Origin: Pavlovales sp. CCMP2436
Taxonomy: Eukaryota; Haptophyta; Pavlovophyceae; Pavlovales
Length of the DNA: 12,794 nt
NCBI GenBank assembly: GCA_026770615.1
Contig: MU631777.1
Span: forward strand, 25,525-38,318
Direction of reading: 5' to 3'
Shown here: one piece after another, positions 8,459-12,794 of the stretch
Numbering within the stretch: the first letter of the stretch is position 1
Layout of the letters: every line of letters starts with the position of its first letter
The notes under the pieces: generated by a model
Database searches by the model: none
What the model saw: only the letters and a program-made list of their open reading frames with translations
What the model was told of the DNA's origin: nothing
Made by a program: the position numbers and the translations under genes

Positions 8459-11400
8459 ATGAGTCTTGACGCGAGAACGAGTTTGAACCTCAACTTGATC
8501 TTGATGGCAGTGAAGGACGAGCCCGCGGCGCGCCCCTCTCAGAAGAAGCGCAAGACCGTGGCAGAGGAGGATCCCAGCATTGTGCGTGCGCGGCACTCCA
8601 TTCGCCAGCGACCCTCGTCGTGCGACAACGACTAATTCGCGCCCGCGCCCGCCCCCGCTCCCGCCCCCGCGCCCTCTGCCTCCAGCTGTCGCGCGTCGGT
8701 GCGGCGCTCGGCGTGCTCTCGCGCCCGCTGAAGGTGGCCGAGAAGAAGAGCCGCGTAGACGAGCTCTGCGCGTACACAGGCGAGTCACGTGAGCGGGCCA
8801 CTAAGCTGCTCGAGATGACCGGCAGCTACGGCGTGCCCGAGGCGGCCAAGCTGTGGGCGGGCATGCAGGGCGCCATCAACCTCGAGTCGGACGAGGAAGA
8901 AGAGAAGGAGAATGCGGCGCACGGCAGCGACAAGGAGCGCAGCCGGGCCGTCACGCAGCCACAGCCGCACCTCGCGCCGAGCGACGTCGCACGCACAATG
9001 TATCGGTCCAGCTATGGGCGGATCGTGAAGTCCGTCAAGCGCGCGTCGACTCTGAGCGCGACGAGCCTCAAGCTCCCGCGCATCGTCGTGGTCGGATCAG
9101 AGTCTGCTGGCAAGAGCAGCACGCTCGAGCGGATTGCTGGCGTCAGCCTCTTCCCGCGCGACGCCAAAATCTGCACGAGAATGCCCATCAGGCTCAGCCT
9201 AATTAACGACGACGACGCGCCGCGCGCTTCGGTCACTCTCAAGTTCCCGGGCCGGGAGGACCAGAGCGTGCACGAGTCGCAGGCTGCTGCGGCGATCGGC
9301 AAGCTGATGCGGCAGGTGGTGCCGCCTGGCTCGGGCGTCATCGACACGGAACTCACCGTCGAGATCCGCAAGGCATCGGTCCCCACGCTAGGTAAGTTTA
9401 CAAGTTACACCCCTGTAGCCCATGGCAGGTAAGTACCCCCCCTGCTGCCCTGTGTCTCACCTGTTGCTTCCCTGCCCCCGCTAGACCTCATCGATCTGCC
9501 CGGCATCGTGGCCGCTTCGATCGAGGGAGAGCCCGCAGATATGATGCAAAAAACGCGCGCGATCACCGAGCGTTACCTGCGCGACTCCAACACCATCGTC
9601 GTCGCTGTCGTGCCAGCGAATATTACACGTACGCGCGAGCGCTATGCGCATCCTCCCCATATCCTAAGCCCATAGGCATGCCATGTACCCCCTGTTAGCC
9701 TGTACCCCTACGCCGCTGGTGAACGGGGCGCCCGCTGCGGCTCTTGGGAGCAACTCACCTGACCCCCCCCTCCCCCTTTTGAGGCTCGGGAAACAACCTG
9801 GCAGGGTGATGGCGTCCGAGTAGTGCGAGGCTGCTGCGATTATAATCATTAATATTAATAACATTTATTACTATTGTGTGCGTGCGTGCGTGCGACGAGA
9901 CTGTGCTTAACAACTTTATTGTCATCATCATCATCATCATTAATACCTGCCAGGCGTGCGCGACTCGCAGGCAATCCAGCTCGTACAGGCCTGTGGCAAG
10001 GAGGCCATGACTCTGGGCGTGCTCGCTAAGGCTGACCTTGCGTGAGATTTTTTATATAAATATATTGATACTATGGGGGTAGGCCTTGCGTGAATTGCTT
10101 GATGCTACACCTACAAGTTATTTATTGTCGATTTTTACTCACGTAGCTAAGAGATATGGATATTCATTCGTATTTGCACTAGGCACGACCCTCGTTACAA
10201 GCAGCGCAAGCAACGCTCGCCATACTGGGAGCTGGAGCAGCGCCTCAGCGGCGAGTCGGACGACATCGTAGATTTGCCGAATGGCTGGGTCGCGGTCAAG
10301 AACCGCGACACGCTGGTGCAGGTGTGCAAATATTTCTGATAGGGATTCAAGCTGGCGTCTGACTGTTCTGAATGGTGTGCTGGTCTGAGCGCTGCGTCGC
10401 CCATTGCCCGTTGCGTGCCTTAGTCGGCTGCGCTGGCTGATGATGGCGTAAGTATCTGTGTTAGGATGCGCGTTAGATATGTATATAACACGTATCTCGA
10501 TATCCTAACAAGAACACCAACCGCGGAATCCTCTCGCACGTGCAGAGTGCGTACGACGCTCAGCTGCAGGCGTTACACCCATGTTCTATTACCGAGAGGG
10601 ATTTAGGCTGGCGCCTGGCTGTCCTGGAAGTTCTGCTGATCTGAGCGCATCATTATTATGTACTCGTATATACACGCTTGGTGCAGGAGGAGGAGGCGGG
10701 CGGGCTGGTCCTGTCTTCGCAGACCGAGCGTGATTGGTTCGCAAATGAGGCCAGCTTCGGCCAGATCGACTCGCCACTCTCCAAGAGCGTCCTCGCGCGC
10801 TGCGGGCTCGACGCGCTGCTGACCAAGATCGACCACCTCTACACCAGCCACATCAAGATGCACTGGGTGCCGCAGGTGAGTTGCGTATTCTTGAGCAATA
10901 CATCTGACCCACCCTCTCTTGCCAGGTGATTGGCATCTCTCCCGAGCAACACGCCTGACCCCCCCCACCTCCCCTCTTGCTGCAGGCCATCGCCAAGCTC
11001 GAGAGCGAGATGGCGGTCGTCAACGCGCGCATCGAGACGCTCGGCCCCGCGCCAGGGATGTTATCGCTCGACGACGTGTTGACCGTCTTCCTGGAGGAGT
11101 TTCAGACGCCAGATGTGCTGGCCATGTTTGACACGCCCCTGAGGCTCGCGGCGGACTCACTCGTCAGCGCAGCCATTGAGACCCTCTTGCCCAGCGACAA
11201 GGCAGCCGTCTCCTCCGCCGCGGCCTGGGGAAAGCCCACCCTACAGTACGTAATCGCCAAGGCTAAGGTGGTTGCCGCTCTCGAGCGGGAGGTCGAGCTC
11301 GTCGCGACGATGCCTAAAGCTGCGTCAGCCACCTTTGACGCCGTGGTACTGTACGTGTTTGAGCGCGGTGGGTCGCACCCAATGCACCTCGACCGCTTCG

Positions 11401-11840
11401 AGGTGCTGCGCGCCGCCGTGTTGGAGGCGTTTGCAACCTCGTGCGGTGAGCACGTCGAGGACTACGAGCTTGCAGTGAAGAGCGCGATCAAGGCGCGCGC
11501 GCAAAGCGCTGCGGACGGCGCCGATAGCAGTGTAGGGCCCTGCATGAGTGCGATGCCGCGGATCATCGCCGAGGTGGCACTGCGTGAGCTCGTCGCCGAC
11601 ATCTTGATGGACCCCGCCAAGATCATCCTCTCGCTGAACGAGCTGAACGCGAGCGCCAAGGCCCGTGCCAAAGGCACCAAGCGCGCGCGTACCGACGCCA
11701 TGGACGTGGACGGCGACGCCGCCGGCGGCCTCCCGACGGCGCACGCGCTGCTCGTGGAGTCGTGCGCGGCTGCGCGCGCCGAGCTGGCGAAGACGAAGCA
11801 CGACCTGTTCGTCGCCCTCGGCGAGATTCGGAAGATCTGA
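8459..11840 (+). CDS. Dynamin-superfamily GTPase with N-terminal NLS-like and UBA-like segments
   Basis: Seven exons join in phase: 8459-8581, 8686-9391, 9485-9628, 9954-10041, 10183-10321, 10687-10875 and 10986-11840, giving 747 residues (732 if translation starts at the second ATG, 8504). Domains in order: a basic motif KKRK (29-32); a UBA-like helical segment (about 64-100, VDELCAYTGESRERATKLL); an acidic linker; then the dynamin GTPase. Its P-loop is GSESAGKS (178-185), switch I is ICTRMP (Thr205), and DLPG (280-283) is formed across the exon 2/3 junction. VVPANIT follows, then G4 as AKAD (349-352, usually TKxD), and G5 region VAVKNRDT. Stalk sequences continue (SQTERDWF, KIDHLYTSHIK), and the C-terminal helix resembles the end of a GTPase effector domain. 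A second basic motif KRAR lies near residue 696. No PH domain or membrane segment is seen. The ICTR motif recalls Mx/DRP4-type dynamins. Expected role: membrane or filament remodelling by GTP-driven assembly; nuclear location is only inferred. An extra 57-nt exon at 10513-10569 would also keep the frame. Confidence 0.86.
9877..9940. repeat. Two microsatellites inside dynamin intron 3
   Basis: A GTGC tetranucleotide run (9877-9893) and a TCA trinucleotide run (9922-9940) lie in the 3' half of the largest-but-one intron of the dynamin gene, next to an AT-rich stretch. They lie just before the acceptor at 9952-9953. Confidence 0.85.
10308..10687 (+). repeat. Dynamin intron 5: direct-repeat-bounded, with two copies of a 52-nt element
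   Basis: The exon end ACACGCTGGTGCAGG (10308-10322) recurs with one added T at the intron's 3' end (10672-10687), so the 365-nt intron is bounded by a near-perfect 15-16-bp direct repeat. Inside it, a 52-nt block starting AGGGATT occurs at 10341-10392 and 10597-10648, with 42 of 52 positions identical and no gap; most differences are transitions. Between the copies, TGTTAGGAT (10459-10467) and ATCCTAACA (10502-10510) form a perfect 9-bp inverted repeat around an AT-rich core. Confidence 0.75.
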
Positions 11841-12385
11841 TTCTTGGTGGCGGCCGGGTGTCTCGCCGATGTGTGAATCCACTGGTTGGCTACTGGGTCG
11901 CGGGACCCAGCCGAAGCCACTACTGACGAGCATCCTTTGCCTCAGCCTGCCCCGTGCCGCAGTTTCTGCCTTTTGTGCCAGCCTTGATTGGCTCCGCTAG
12001 ATGCCTTGGCGGGGGCTCAGCCTCCGCTAGTCTGCAAGGGCGCGGCAGACTCTGGCCCCTTTAGTTTTTGATGTAGATCTAACTTAGATATAATAACTAG
12101 TCACTAGATATAGCTAGCGATATATCCAGACTTGCTTTTTGAGCACTCACTTGCAATTGCACCAGCTTTGAGAATTATATTATATATTATGATAATTTTG
12201 TACAGCCTATATCCGGAGCCCTCGCAGAGCAGTTAACATTTTAAAATACCTGCCAGACCGCCAGCTAGGGTCGCCATAGTTATATTATAACAAATAAATT
12301 ACATAACTATAGATACAAATTAGTATACATATATTGTACATATTATACATTAGTATAAAGACTCAGTCAGCCGCGATCACGTTCT
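11841..12385. other. AT-rich convergent spacer with two hairpins
   Basis: This is the tail-to-tail spacer between the dynamin gene and the MYND gene. Near its left end are two perfect 7-bp stems: CTGGGTC/GACCCAG with a GCGG loop (11893-11910), and AGTCTGC/GCAGACT with a 9-base loop (12029-12051). From about 12060 to 12370 it is strongly AT-rich with many TATA-type words and no open frame. I see no gene. The hairpins may sit in the dynamin 3' untranslated region. Confidence 0.6.
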
Positions 12386-12753
12386 TCAGTTCTCGACGAG
12401 CAAAGCGACCAGCTCGAAACGCTCGAGCACTCCCGCGTAGCTTATCTTGAGCCTGTCGAGCCAACCCTTGAGCTCCTTGGTCAACAAAGACGCCAGGTCC
12501 ACCGCCTCTTCCTCAAGAGCCGAAGAGGAGGCGCCTCCATCCGCCTGCCACGCCTTGCAGCTCTGCTTGTGCACGGGCCACAGGCGCCGCAGGCATTCCT
12601 GGCCACAAAATTTTGCGGTGAGACACTTGGAGCATGTGCTGAGCTGCGCCGTCTTGCCGCAGCTGATGCAGCACACCCTGACGACGTCGTGCTTGTCGGC
12701 GTGCGCGCGGAGCAGCTCGAGCGCCGCGAGATGGCTGCGCACGTCGAAGTGGT
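12386..12753 (-). CDS. MYND zinc-finger protein, 5'-incomplete, paralogue of the Sel1/MYND C-terminus
   Basis: The minus-strand frame is open from an in-frame TAA at 12761-12763 to the TGA at 12386-12388. It has no ATG upstream of the zinc finger; only a GTG lies near 12742. So the 5' end is either an upstream exon outside the window, joined at an acceptor such as AG at 12754-12755, or it is lost. The MYND finger is complete: CISC, CSKC, FCGQEC and WPVHKQSC, with all eight ligands. It matches the finger of the Sel1/MYND gene closely, including the shared stretch CSKCLTAKFCG, and similarity extends about 20 residues upstream (HLAALELL against LEALAALS). The C-terminal tail differs: it is a 55-residue, probably helical segment (LASLLTKELKGWLDRLK) in place of the Ala/Glu tail. 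The missing part could encode Sel1 repeats. A truncated pseudogene is the alternative. Confidence 0.6.
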
Positions 12754-12794
12754 CTATTTTTTAATATATTTTATATAATGTGTGGCGTGTGTGG

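Larger units (their letters stand above)
9748..10966 (+). repeat. Shared branch-site/polypyrimidine block in two dynamin introns
   Basis: A block of the form GAGCAA, about four variable bases, then CTGACCC and C-rich sequence occurs three times: 9748-9770 in intron 3, and 10893-10914 and 10944-10966 in intron 6. The first and third copies differ at only about two of 23 positions. CTGAC fits a branch-site consensus and the C-run is the polypyrimidine tract. In both introns the block is followed by a similar AG junction (GGCAGGGTGATGGCG near 9801, GCCAGGTGATTGGCA near 10921). The interval given spans the copies; the sequence between them is mostly exon and other intron. Confidence 0.7.

Noticed and set aside
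1..12794. CRISPR arrays, tRNA, rRNA and spliceosomal RNA genes, and a dinoflagellate spliced-leader motif
   Set aside because: Read through for regular spaced repeats, for T-loop-like GTTCGA signatures and for the known leader start; none gave a credible candidate.

Overview
The window looks like nuclear DNA of a GC-rich protist, most likely a microalga. Genes are separated by AT-rich spacers, and two genes are interrupted by short GT-AG introns with pyrimidine-rich 3' ends. Exon reading frames join in phase across these introns. There are no bacterial-style operons, no Shine-Dalgarno-driven starts and no recognisable tRNA or rRNA. The Sel1-repeat/MYND style of protein is known to be expanded in haptophytes and related algae. 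I cannot fix the lineage from sequence alone.

Layout, left to right: a possible partial exon on the minus strand at the left edge (1-187); a gene-poor stretch; a small repetitive Cys-rich ORF (minus, 840-1145); a three-exon gene for an HNH-nuclease-like protein with a Tudor-like segment (plus, 1645-2797); and an intronless gene with nine Sel1-like repeats and a C-terminal MYND zinc finger (minus, 3127-4437). From about 4.75 to 8.4 kb lies repeat-rich, mobile-element-like DNA. It holds a MITE-like foldback (4756-4912), over 1.2 kb of gene-free spacer, a frameshifted ORF with a PD-(D/E)XK-like ELK motif (minus, 6151-7743), and a large imperfect inverted repeat with 200-bp arms (7834-8371). Then comes a seven-exon dynamin-superfamily GTPase gene (plus, 8459-11840), an AT-rich convergent spacer with two hairpins, and a 5'-incomplete MYND-finger gene (minus, 12386-12753) that is a close paralogue of the Sel1 gene's C-terminus.

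No joint pathway is implied: the genes differ in strand, domain class and intron content. The most interesting signal is in the dynamin gene's introns. Several introns contain a second copy of their own exon/donor boundary. One intron is two tandem mini-introns joined at AG|GT, one carries two copies of a 52-nt element and is bounded by a 15/16-bp direct repeat, and two introns share a branch-site/polypyrimidine block. Together these look like recent intron gain by segmental duplication or introner-like insertion. A second point is the unusual domain order of the dynamin: a basic NLS-like motif and a UBA-like helical segment ahead of the GTPase domain.
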